The notes under the pieces were generated by a model. It ran no database searches. It was not told the origin of the DNA and saw only the letters and a list, made by a program, of their open reading frames with translations. Shown in pieces: positions 53,299 through 60,367 of a stretch of DNA of 64,000 bases (positions are counted from its first letter, which is position 1; every line of letters starts with the position of its first letter). A program made the position numbers and the translations under genes. Origin of the DNA: Confluentibacter lentus (lineage in GTDB: Bacteria > Bacteroidota > Bacteroidia > Flavobacteriales > Flavobacteriaceae); NCBI RefSeq assembly GCF_002806995.1, contig NZ_NIHE01000003.1, positions 62,001-126,000 on the forward strand, written 5' to 3'.

Positions 53299-54981
53299 TT
53301 AGGCAGTGTATTTTTTCTTTCTGAAGTAGTTAAAGCCAAAACCAAAGAGCCCTAACAATACCAATGGCAATGCGATATTGACGAGTTGCCATGTTGTTTT
53401 TTGGTCGGCTATTTTTTCCTGATCTAAGAAGGCAACCGTTATTTCTTTGGAACGAATGTTTATAAGTCCGTTATCGTCCAATAAATAATTTACGGCATTC
53501 AATAAAAATTCCTTGTTTCCCACGGGTTGGTTGTATGATCTATCAAATCCTAAATCCATTGGCGTATTTCTATTAATATCATTTTTAATGACGTCGCCAT
53601 CAGCTATCACAATCATTTTGGTTGCTACACTCTCATTCTTTTCATCAGGAAGATTAAAGGGTTTTATTCTATTGTCATAAACCGATGTAAACTCGCCTTC
53701 CAAAAGCACCGCAAGTATTTGATTGCCTTTGTTGAAAATAGTTGGGTCAGGTTCTTGGGTTGCTAGCTCTAAACTGATTTGCCTTGGCATGCCTTCCATT
53801 TTTGTTAGTTTGGAAGTCTGTAAGAGGATGGTTTTGGTTATTGAATTTTTTAAAGTATCTATCTGATTTGCAAAATCAAACTTTACCAAATTAAGATTAT
53901 TGGTAATGGAATGATTTGGATTGCCAGAAGCCAAAGGGGAGTATGGCCATTGCAGACGTATAAATTGTGTATCATTGCCATCTCCAGTAGCAACCATTAT
54001 GGGTGCAGAATATAAGTCGCTTACCAACACAGGATTTATACGAACCCCATATTTAAAAAAGAAATCCGTTAAATTCAAGTCCCTAGTCACAGCAAAATTG
54101 CTTCCAGATTCATTATAAAGACTATCTTTTTCCATGGCAACGGCATCAATGAGCCAAAGACTTTTTCCACCGTTCATGGTGTATTGGTCTAACACTAATT
54201 TTTCTTCTTCTGTAAACGCTTCGGTTGGTTTGGCAGCTATGATTAAATCGAAAACCTTTAAATCCTTTAATGTTTTTTGCGGATTTACAGCAACGCTATC
54301 CAAGGTGAATGGTGCCAAAAAATAGTATTCTCCAAGTTTTTTTGCAAAGTCTGCAATGTATCTATCAGGCAACTCCCCATTGCCTTTTAAGATAGCAACT
54401 TTTCTGCTTTTTGGTTTTGTAAGTTTACTAAAACCATCGGCAAAAGCGTACTCTAAATGTTGCACGGAGTTTGTGACCAATTCTTGCTGTGAGGCACCAA
54501 TTTTATTTTTTACCAGTGGAATAATCACCGTTTCATCATTATAACTTGCCAAAGCCCAAGGGAAAATAACTTCCTGCGTTGCTTTTCCGTTTTCTTGAAC
54601 GCTTAATTGCATCGGTGTTAACCCACGCTGTACCAATTGTTGCATATTGCTATCGCGCGTGGCTTCGTCTTCCAACGGATTCATAAAATTGAAAACAATG
54701 TTGCTGTTTTTTGCTGAAAACTCTTCGATCAATTGTCTGGTTTCATTTTGAAGCCGTCTGAATTCCGAAGGAAAATTGTCGCCTTCCAAAAACACATCGA
54801 TGATGATGGGTGAATCGACATTATTAATAATATTAACTGTGGCGTCACTTAAGGTGTAGCGTTTGTCTTGAGTTAAATCAAAACGTTTAAAAGCGATGCT
54901 GCTTACATAGTTAATACCTACTAAAGCCACTAAAAGAATGCCTATATGTTTTATATTCTTATTCAATCTTATCTTCTTCAA
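53299..54981 (-). CDS. gldG: gliding-motility ABC transporter substrate-binding protein GldG
   Basis: A 560-residue membrane protein with an N-terminal helix (about 13-28), a long ABC-type extracellular domain (YTLSDATVNIINNVDSPIIIDVFLEGD) and a C-terminal helix before FNYFRKKKY. This is GldG, needed with GldA and GldF for gliding in Flavobacterium johnsoniae. It overlaps by 23 nt a hypothetical gene placed between it and gldF. Confidence 0.94.
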   Translation of the reverse strand: MKKIRLNKNIKHIGILLVALVGINYVSSIAFKRFDLTQDKRYTLSDATVNIINNVDSPIIIDVFLEGDNFPSEFRRLQNETRQLIEEFSAKNSNIVFNFMNPLEDEATRDSNMQQLVQRGLTPMQLSVQENGKATQEVIFPWALASYNDETVIIPLVKNKIGASQQELVTNSVQHLEYAFADGFSKLTKPKSRKVAILKGNGELPDRYIADFAKKLGEYYFLAPFTLDSVAVNPQKTLKDLKVFDLIIAAKPTEAFTEEEKLVLDQYTMNGGKSLWLIDAVAMEKDSLYNESGSNFAVTRDLNLTDFFFKYGVRINPVLVSDLYSAPIMVATGDGNDTQFIRLQWPYSPLASGNPNHSITNNLNLVKFDFANQIDTLKNSITKTILLQTSKLTKMEGMPRQISLELATQEPDPTIFNKGNQILAVLLEGEFTSVYDNRIKPFNLPDEKNESVATKMIVIADGDVIKNDINRNTPMDLGFDRSYNQPVGNKEFLLNAVNYLLDDNGLINIRSKEITVAFLDQEKIADQKTTWQLVNIALPLVLLGLFGFGFNYFRKKKYTA

Positions 54982-55459
54982 ACTTTTTTTCCATTTGGTA
55001 TTGGGAAATGCTTTTCACTTCATTGTCTTTAAAAACAAGTTCTAAACACTCTTGGGTCATGTTAAATGCACCGGGTTTAAAACCAAGATTGTAATTCCAT
55101 TTGTCTGGTGAATTAGCTTTTATGGAATCATCCCAACCATACCATTCGCTAGAACCTAAAACTTCTTTGACTTCTTCTTTGGTTTTTCCTAAAAATAAGT
55201 TTTGGTTAACTACTTGGGTACTCATTTCGTACCTTAAGGCAGGTTTTTCTTTCCACGCCTCCGAATCGAAATGTTTTTGGTGATGATAGCTAAAAAAGAT
55301 GTTTATAAACGGGTAAAACACATAAAAATAAACAATAGGCGTTGCTATGATGCTTATTAAAAGGCTTACCCATTTACGTTTGTCGATGGTGTTGGCAAAT
55401 ATCCAAGTAAGGATGAACACGGCACTTATAAAAATAACAAAAAGCGGAGTAATAATCAT
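54959..55459 (-). CDS. membrane protein inserted between gldF and gldG, 166 aa
   Basis: Two N-terminal membrane helices (about 4-22 and 31-52) and a C-terminal soluble part with FLGKTKEEVKEVLGSSEW, which resembles the SmpA/OmlA (BamE) motif for an envelope lipid-facing domain. It overlaps gldF by 4 nt and gldG by 23 nt, so all three are translationally coupled. No gliding gene of this type is named in the classic gldFG locus. Confidence 0.72.
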   Translation of the reverse strand: MIITPLFVIFISAVFILTWIFANTIDKRKWVSLLISIIATPIVYFYVFYPFINIFFSYHHQKHFDSEAWKEKPALRYEMSTQVVNQNLFLGKTKEEVKEVLGSSEWYGWDDSIKANSPDKWNYNLGFKPGAFNMTQECLELVFKDNEVKSISQYQMEKKFEEDKIE

Positions 55460-56175
55460 TTGGTCTCTCTGTTTAAATTGAATTTAGTAATGGTTAAAAA
55501 GAAAAAGGATACGCTTAAAAAATAAATAATGTCCCGGGTATCAAGAACGCCACGGCTCATGCTTTTAAAATGATAGCTCATGCCTAATTGTTCAATAGAT
55601 GGGCTTGAAGTGAACTCTGAAATTCCTTCAAAACCTATATAAAACAAAAAGCATAAAAATACCGAAAGGATGAACGCTACTATTTGATTATCAGATAGGG
55701 TAGATGTAAAAATCCCAATTGCCGTGTAAGATGCTATCAAAAATAAAAGTCCGAAATACGACCCCACCGTACTACCCATATCTAAATTACCAACCGGATT
55801 TCCCAATTGATAAACTGTGTAAACGTATAGCAAGGTTGGTAACAGGGCAATGAGAATTAAAATTAAAGCCCCAAAATATTTACCAAGTACAATTTTTAAA
55901 TGCGAAATGGGTTTGGTGAGTAATAATTCCAATGTTCCTTGTTTTTTTTCATCTGAAAAACTCCGCATGGTGACGGCGGGAATCAAGAAAATCAATATCC
56001 AAGGGGCCAATAAAAAGAATGAGGAAACATCAGCAAAACCATAATCCAGCACATTAAATTCTCCTTTAAAAATCCATAAAAACAAGCCGTTTAAAATCAG
56101 AAAAATAGCGATGACCAAATACCCTATTGGCGACGCAAAAAACGAATTGATTTCTTTTTTTAAAATGGCAAACAT
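55456..56175 (-). CDS. gldF: gliding-motility ABC transporter permease GldF
   Basis: A 239-residue ABC-2-type permease with six helices. MFAILKKEINSFFASPIGYL and MRSFSDEKKQGTLELLLTKPISHLKIVLGKY are typical of GldF. It works with the ATPase GldA, encoded elsewhere, and GldG. It is the first gene of the coupled set. Confidence 0.94.
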   Translation of the reverse strand: MFAILKKEINSFFASPIGYLVIAIFLILNGLFLWIFKGEFNVLDYGFADVSSFFLLAPWILIFLIPAVTMRSFSDEKKQGTLELLLTKPISHLKIVLGKYFGALILILIALLPTLLYVYTVYQLGNPVGNLDMGSTVGSYFGLLFLIASYTAIGIFTSTLSDNQIVAFILSVFLCFLFYIGFEGISEFTSSPSIEQLGMSYHFKSMSRGVLDTRDIIYFLSVSFFFLTITKFNLNRETK

Positions 56176-56181
56176 TAATTT

Positions 56182-56212
56182 AGTTAAAAGTTAAAAGTTA
56201 AAAGTTAAAAGT
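56182..56212. repeat. perfect AGTTAAA heptamer array
   Basis: Four exact tandem copies of AGTTAAA (56182-56209) and a partial fifth fill the short gap between gldF and the SAM hydrolase gene. Related degenerate arrays stand at 18152 and 19469. Confidence 0.8.
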
Positions 56213-56236
56213 GTTCATATTTAAGTATTCCTTGAA

Positions 56237-57124
56237 TTATTTATAATCTTGAAAAGCGCTGACGGTTTCTTTGCCTTTAGGAACCAGGGGCGTAGCAATA
56301 AAATTAACGCTTACGGTGTCCATTAAATTCAATCCCATAAGGCTAGAGGCACTCCCTACGGTAGTTGGGTTACTTTTGTAAACGGCAATCTCTAAAAACC
56401 CGCCCGAATTAAAAATTACCAAACCTCGGCCTTCATCATGGCGTTTGTCTTCTGGAATATCAAAATTAACTACGTCACTGTATTTTGAAAATATGATTTT
56501 AAATTTATTATTACGTGCCGAAATTTCAAAATCCCGTCCTTTTTGAACGGTTTCAAAAAAACTTTGCTTAATATTCGTTACCACGTTGCCATAGTTGTCA
56601 ATATAAATAATGCTGCCGATAATTTGGGTTTTCTCCTCATTTATAAATGGCACTAGGTTTTTAATAGGTTTTATGGCATCAATGGTTTTTCCAATAACCT
56701 CTAGTGTACCGCCTCTAGCAATGTGGCAGGCTACTTTTACAAAGACATCCAGACCAGGGAAACTACCATGAATTTTATCATGGATGTTAATTTCAACAAT
56801 TTTCTCTGGGGCAATTTCGCTGCCAAGCATGCTCATAATACCATTATCCGCACAAATAAAATAATGTTCGTCCAGTTTTATGGCTAGATGTTTATTTTCA
56901 GGATTTAATTCAGAATCCACACCAATAATATGAACACTTCCTTTTGGGAAACTTTTGTAAGCGTTTTGAATGATGTATGCCGCTTCGGGAATGTTAAATG
57001 GCGAAACACAATGTGAGATATCAACAATTTTCGCATTGGGAAGCTCACCATAAATAGCGCCTTTCATAGCACCTACAAAGTGATCTTTTTCACCAAAATC
57101 GGAAGTTAATGTGATAATCGCCAT
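56237..57124 (-). CDS. SAM hydrolase (SAM-dependent chlorinase/fluorinase family)
   Basis: A 295-residue protein from ATG 57124 (a TTG two codons upstream is the alternative). It has the DUF62 motif ITLTSDFGEKDHFVGAMKG, then VDISHCVSPFNI and ADNGIMSMLG. Most bacterial members hydrolyse S-adenosylmethionine to adenosine and methionine (SAM hydroxide adenosyltransferase); halogenase activity is rare and not implied. Confidence 0.92.
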   Translation of the reverse strand: MAIITLTSDFGEKDHFVGAMKGAIYGELPNAKIVDISHCVSPFNIPEAAYIIQNAYKSFPKGSVHIIGVDSELNPENKHLAIKLDEHYFICADNGIMSMLGSEIAPEKIVEINIHDKIHGSFPGLDVFVKVACHIARGGTLEVIGKTIDAIKPIKNLVPFINEEKTQIIGSIIYIDNYGNVVTNIKQSFFETVQKGRDFEISARNNKFKIIFSKYSDVVNFDIPEDKRHDEGRGLVIFNSGGFLEIAVYKSNPTTVGSASSLMGLNLMDTVSVNFIATPLVPKGKETVSAFQDYK

Positions 57125-57158
57125 TGGCAAATTGTTGATATGTTTTTAATGTTTGGTT

Positions 57159-57181
57159 ACTCAAAATTAGTATTTTTGAGT
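57159..57181 (-). promoter_or_regulatory. candidate operator/promoter of the SAM hydrolase gene
   Basis: Perfect 8-bp arms ACTCAAAA and TTTTGAGT (57159-57166 and 57174-57181) enclose a minus-strand -7 match TAATTTTG. A factor bound here would control the promoter. Confidence 0.4.
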
Positions 57182-57369
57182 GTTACAAGATTGTTTTACA
57201 AACCTACATAAATTTTCGTTTTGGTTTTTATATTTTAAATGAAAAATAAAGGTTCATCAAGTCTTATTTAACAAAACAAAAAATACGGAATAAAACAAAT
57301 AAATCCTTTCATCTGAGTAAACATTATTTTCGTTAATCTTAGTTGAATATAAAACTAAAATAACTGCCT

Positions 57370-58326
57370 TTGAACGAAATTGTTATTGAACTTGAAGAAA
57401 TCACTCCAAAAGAATTTTTTGGACCAGAAAACACCCATATTGAACTTCTAAAAAAGTATTTTCCCAAACTTAAAATTGTAGCACGCGGTAATAAAGTCAA
57501 AGCATTTGGCGACGATGAATTACTGGAAGAATTTGATCGCAGGATCAATATGCTCATCAAACACTTCACAAAATATAATAAGCTCGACGAAAATGTCATT
57601 GAGCGTGTTTTAACAAGCCAAAGCAGTGATGATTATACCACGTCACAAAAAAGTGGCGAGGTTTTGGTGCATGGTGTCGGCGGAAAACTTATAAAAGCTG
57701 AAACGGCCAACCAGCGCCGATTGGTGGAAAGCATGCGTGCCAACGATATGGTGTTTGCCATTGGCCCAGCGGGAACAGGTAAAACCTATACAGGGGTTGC
57801 GTTAGCGGTTCAAGCATTAAAAAATAAGGAAGTCAAGCGAATTATTTTAACACGCCCAGCGGTTGAAGCAGGTGAGAATTTAGGATTTTTACCGGGCGAT
57901 TTAAAAGAAAAGTTAGACCCCTATATGCAACCATTGTATGATGCCTTGCGCGATATGATTCCTGCAGAAAAGTTGGCGCTTTATATTGAAAATGGCACTA
58001 TTCAAATTGCACCGTTGGCGTTTATGCGCGGAAGAACCTTGGATAATGCCTTCGTTATTTTAGATGAAGGTCAGAATACCACCCACAACCAAATGAAAAT
58101 GTTTTTGACCCGTATGGGAAAAAATGCCAAGTTTTTATTGACGGGCGATCCTGGGCAAATCGATTTACCACGCCGTACCATTTCGGGTTTAAAGGAAGCT
58201 TTACTGATTTTAAAAAATGTGGAAGGGGTAGGCATGGTATTTTTAGACGATAAAGATGTGCTTCGCCACCGTTTGGTTAAAAAGATTATCGATGCCTACA
58301 AGCATATTGAAAACGTCGAGAATTAA
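57370..58326 (+). CDS. PhoH-family ATPase (TTG start)
   Basis: A 318-residue protein with Walker A GPAGTGKT (132-139) and Walker B FVILDEGQNTT. It is a PhoH/PhoL-type ATPase linked to RNA metabolism. No in-frame ATG fits: the codon stretch upstream hits a stop (TAA), so translation must begin at TTG 57370 (LNEIVIELEEI), as in many flavobacterial homologues. Confidence 0.93.
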   Translation: MNEIVIELEEITPKEFFGPENTHIELLKKYFPKLKIVARGNKVKAFGDDELLEEFDRRINMLIKHFTKYNKLDENVIERVLTSQSSDDYTTSQKSGEVLVHGVGGKLIKAETANQRRLVESMRANDMVFAIGPAGTGKTYTGVALAVQALKNKEVKRIILTRPAVEAGENLGFLPGDLKEKLDPYMQPLYDALRDMIPAEKLALYIENGTIQIAPLAFMRGRTLDNAFVILDEGQNTTHNQMKMFLTRMGKNAKFLLTGDPGQIDLPRRTISGLKEALLILKNVEGVGMVFLDDKDVLRHRLVKKIIDAYKHIENVEN

Positions 58327-58329
58327 AAG

Positions 58330-58356
58330 CGTCATTGCGAGGTACGAAGCAATCTC
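58330..58356. repeat. dispersed repeat (GTCATTGCGAGG...GAAGCAATCTC type)
   Basis: The stretch CGTCATTGCGAGGTACGAAG followed by CAATCTC is an intergenic repeat seen in many bacterial genomes. It contains ATTGC/GCAAT arms around a 10-nt loop. It lies 3 nt after phoH. Confidence 0.6.
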
Positions 58357-58387
58357 ATAAGGCACAACTAACAATCATTATCATAGA

Positions 58388-58417
58388 GCCAGTTATTAAT
58401 TTAACTGGCCTTTTTTT
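58388..58417 (+). terminator. terminator of phoH
   Basis: GCCAGTT (58388-58394) pairs with AACTGGC (58403-58409), 8-nt loop, then CTTTTTTT. Confidence 0.88.
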
Positions 58418-58566
58418 ATACCATTCACATTTCTATCAGACAATCAAATAGTTAGGTGTTTATTGGGCTTAAGTACATTTTTATTATGTAAACATTAACA
58501 AAAATAATGTAAAAAGGGTAGCTATAAATCATCTAGATTTGCAGTATAATTATTAAAAAAATCAAC

Positions 58567-59079
58567 ATGAAAAAATTATTTTTAGGTATTGCATTATTAG
58601 GATTCAGTTCAATGTTTGCTCAAGAAACAGAAATAAACATCACGCCAGATAACTCATGGTTTAAAGCAGGAGTAACTGCTGGAATTCCTGTGGGTGACGC
58701 TAGCGATGTAGCATCGTTTAACTTAGGTCTAGACTTAAGAGGTCAATATTTGTTCAATCCAAATTTCGCCATTGGTGTCGCGTCTGGTTATACCCATTTT
58801 TTTGCAAAAGATGGTTTAGATGATTTTGGTATCATTCCTTTAGCAGGGTTTGCACGTTATTATTTTGCTCCTGAAGGTCTGTTTGTTGGAGCCGATTTAG
58901 GGTATGGATTTTTAACCAATGTTGAAAGTAATGCCGGAGGGCTTTATGTAAACCCACACATTGGTTACCATAACAGGGATTGGAATTTTTATGCATTTTA
59001 CCAAAACACCTTTGCAGAGAACGATTTTGATTTCCAAACCGTTGGTGTTGGTGCAACCTACAACATTAGGTTTAATTAA
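58567..59079 (+). CDS. outer-membrane beta-barrel protein, 170 aa
   Basis: Signal peptide (MKKLFLGIALLGFSSMFAQ) followed by eight-strand-like alternating segments (WFKAGVTAGIPVGDA; YLFNPNFAIGVASGYTHFF; GATYNIRFN ending in a C-terminal strand with terminal N). This fits a small OmpA-like or OmpW-like porin-fold protein. Role unknown. Confidence 0.87.
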   Translation: MKKLFLGIALLGFSSMFAQETEINITPDNSWFKAGVTAGIPVGDASDVASFNLGLDLRGQYLFNPNFAIGVASGYTHFFAKDGLDDFGIIPLAGFARYYFAPEGLFVGADLGYGFLTNVESNAGGLYVNPHIGYHNRDWNFYAFYQNTFAENDFDFQTVGVGATYNIRFN

Positions 59080-59092
59080 ATTTAAATAAGAC

Positions 59093-59133
59093 TTCTCGAT
59101 ACAATTCGCTTCTGGCGAATCAGTCGAAGTGAC
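59093..59133 (-). repeat. REP-like dispersed element, copy 2 (reverse)
   Basis: Read on the minus strand it begins GTCACTTCGACTG and ends TATCGAGAA, with a perfect hairpin core ATTCGC-N5-GCGAAT. Same family as 47675 and 59171. Confidence 0.7.
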
Positions 59134-59170
59134 AACTAGGTTGATAATTTTGTTTTTAGTTAGTCAGCCT

Positions 59171-59216
59171 GTCAGTTAGAGTGATTTTCGAAGCATGAGA
59201 AAATTGTATCGAGAAC
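59171..59216 (+). repeat. REP-like dispersed element, copy 3
   Basis: Begins GTCAGTTAGAGTG, ends TATCGAGAAC, with hairpin core ATTTTC...GAAAAT. It faces copy 2 across 37 nt, making a composite inverted repeat. Confidence 0.7.
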
Positions 59217-59278
59217 TTTAGTTAGTTGTTACACAAAACAAACTAACAGATTTCATTTAAAAGACATATTTGAATTAG

Positions 59279-59307
59279 AAAGGAGACAATTTATTTCTCC
59301 TTTTTTT
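59279..59307 (+). terminator. terminator between the barrel protein gene and purC
   Basis: AAAGGAGA (59279-59286) pairs with TCTCCTTT (59296-59303), 9-nt loop, followed by a T run. Confidence 0.85.
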
Positions 59308-59336
59308 GTTTGGCATAAGTAAACAAATTACATTTG
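59305..59336 (+). promoter_or_regulatory. promoter of purC, Bacteroidota type
   Basis: TTTG (59305-59308), 20-nt spacer, TACATTTG (59329-59336), then 26 nt to the ATG. The -33 box overlaps the preceding terminator's T run. Confidence 0.75.
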
Positions 59337-59362
59337 CAATTCACATAAAACCGCTATTTTAC

Positions 59363-60310
59363 ATGAACACGATTACCACTACAAATTTCAATTTCCCTGG
59401 ACAAAAAAGTGTATATAAAGGTAAAGTGAGAGAGGTTTATAACATCAATGGAGACATCTTGGTGATGATTGCCACCGATAGATTATCGGCGTTCGATGTC
59501 GTGATGCCAAAAGGTATTCCATACAAAGGGCAAATACTAAACCAAATCGCTACCAAAATGATGAAAGCTACCGAAGATTTGGTGCCCAATTGGTTGATTG
59601 CCACGCCAGACCCAAACGTAGCCGTAGGGCATTTATGTGAACCTTTTAAGGTAGAAATGGTCATTCGTGGGTATATGAGCGGTCATGCGGCACGTGAGTA
59701 TAAAGCCGGCAAACGCTCACTTTGTGGCGTAGCGATGCCAGAAGGTATGAAGGAAAACGATAAATTCCCTGAACCCATCATCACGCCGGCTACTAAAGCG
59801 GAAATGGGCGACCATGATGAGGATATTTCCCGAGAGGATATTTTAAAACGTGGTATTGTAAGCGAAGCCGATTATGTGGTGTTGGAAGATTATACCCGTA
59901 AACTGTTTCAACGCGGTAGTGAGATTGCAGCGTCTCGTGGCCTTATTTTAGTGGATACCAAATACGAATTCGGAAAAACCAAAGACGGACAAATTGTGTT
60001 GATTGATGAAATACACACACCCGATTCGTCACGGTATTTTTATGCGGATGGTTATGAAGAACTTCAAGCCAAAGGCGAACCACAAAAACAATTAAGTAAA
60101 GAGTTTGTACGCCAATGGCTGATTGCCAATAACTTTCAAGGCTTAAAAGGGCAGACCGTACCATTTATGAGTGACGAGTACATTACCACCGTAAGCGACC
60201 GTTATATTGAACTTTACGAAAACATTACAGGTGATACCTTTGTAAAAGCCGATGTGAGCAACATACAAGCACGTATTGAAGCGAATGTGCTGGGGTATTT
60301 GGGGAAGTGA
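59363..60310 (+). CDS. purC: phosphoribosylaminoimidazole-succinocarboxamide synthase
   Basis: A 315-residue SAICAR synthase from ATG 59363 ([20 protein letters not shown]), chosen because the upstream ATG at 59306 lies before the -7 box. Motifs [20 protein letters not shown] and [12 protein letters not shown] are those of PurC. The length is the long form seen in yeast and many Bacteroidota. It joins CAIR and aspartate in purine synthesis. Confidence 0.97.
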   Translation: MNTITTTNFNFPGQKSVYKGKVREVYNINGDILVMIATDRLSAFDVVMPKGIPYKGQILNQIATKMMKATEDLVPNWLIATPDPNVAVGHLCEPFKVEMVIRGYMSGHAAREYKAGKRSLCGVAMPEGMKENDKFPEPIITPATKAEMGDHDEDISREDILKRGIVSEADYVVLEDYTRKLFQRGSEIAASRGLILVDTKYEFGKTKDGQIVLIDEIHTPDSSRYFYADGYEELQAKGEPQKQLSKEFVRQWLIANNFQGLKGQTVPFMSDEYITTVSDRYIELYENITGDTFVKADVSNIQARIEANVLGYLGK

Positions 60311-60367
60311 ATCATTTTTTTTAAATCGCTTGTTGGCTAGACATGTAAATTTTTGGCATGGTATTTT

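Noticed and set aside
56182-56212. Possible CRISPR-like repeat
   Set aside because: The units are contiguous seven-base tandem copies with no spacers; no CRISPR array or cas gene is seen anywhere in the window.
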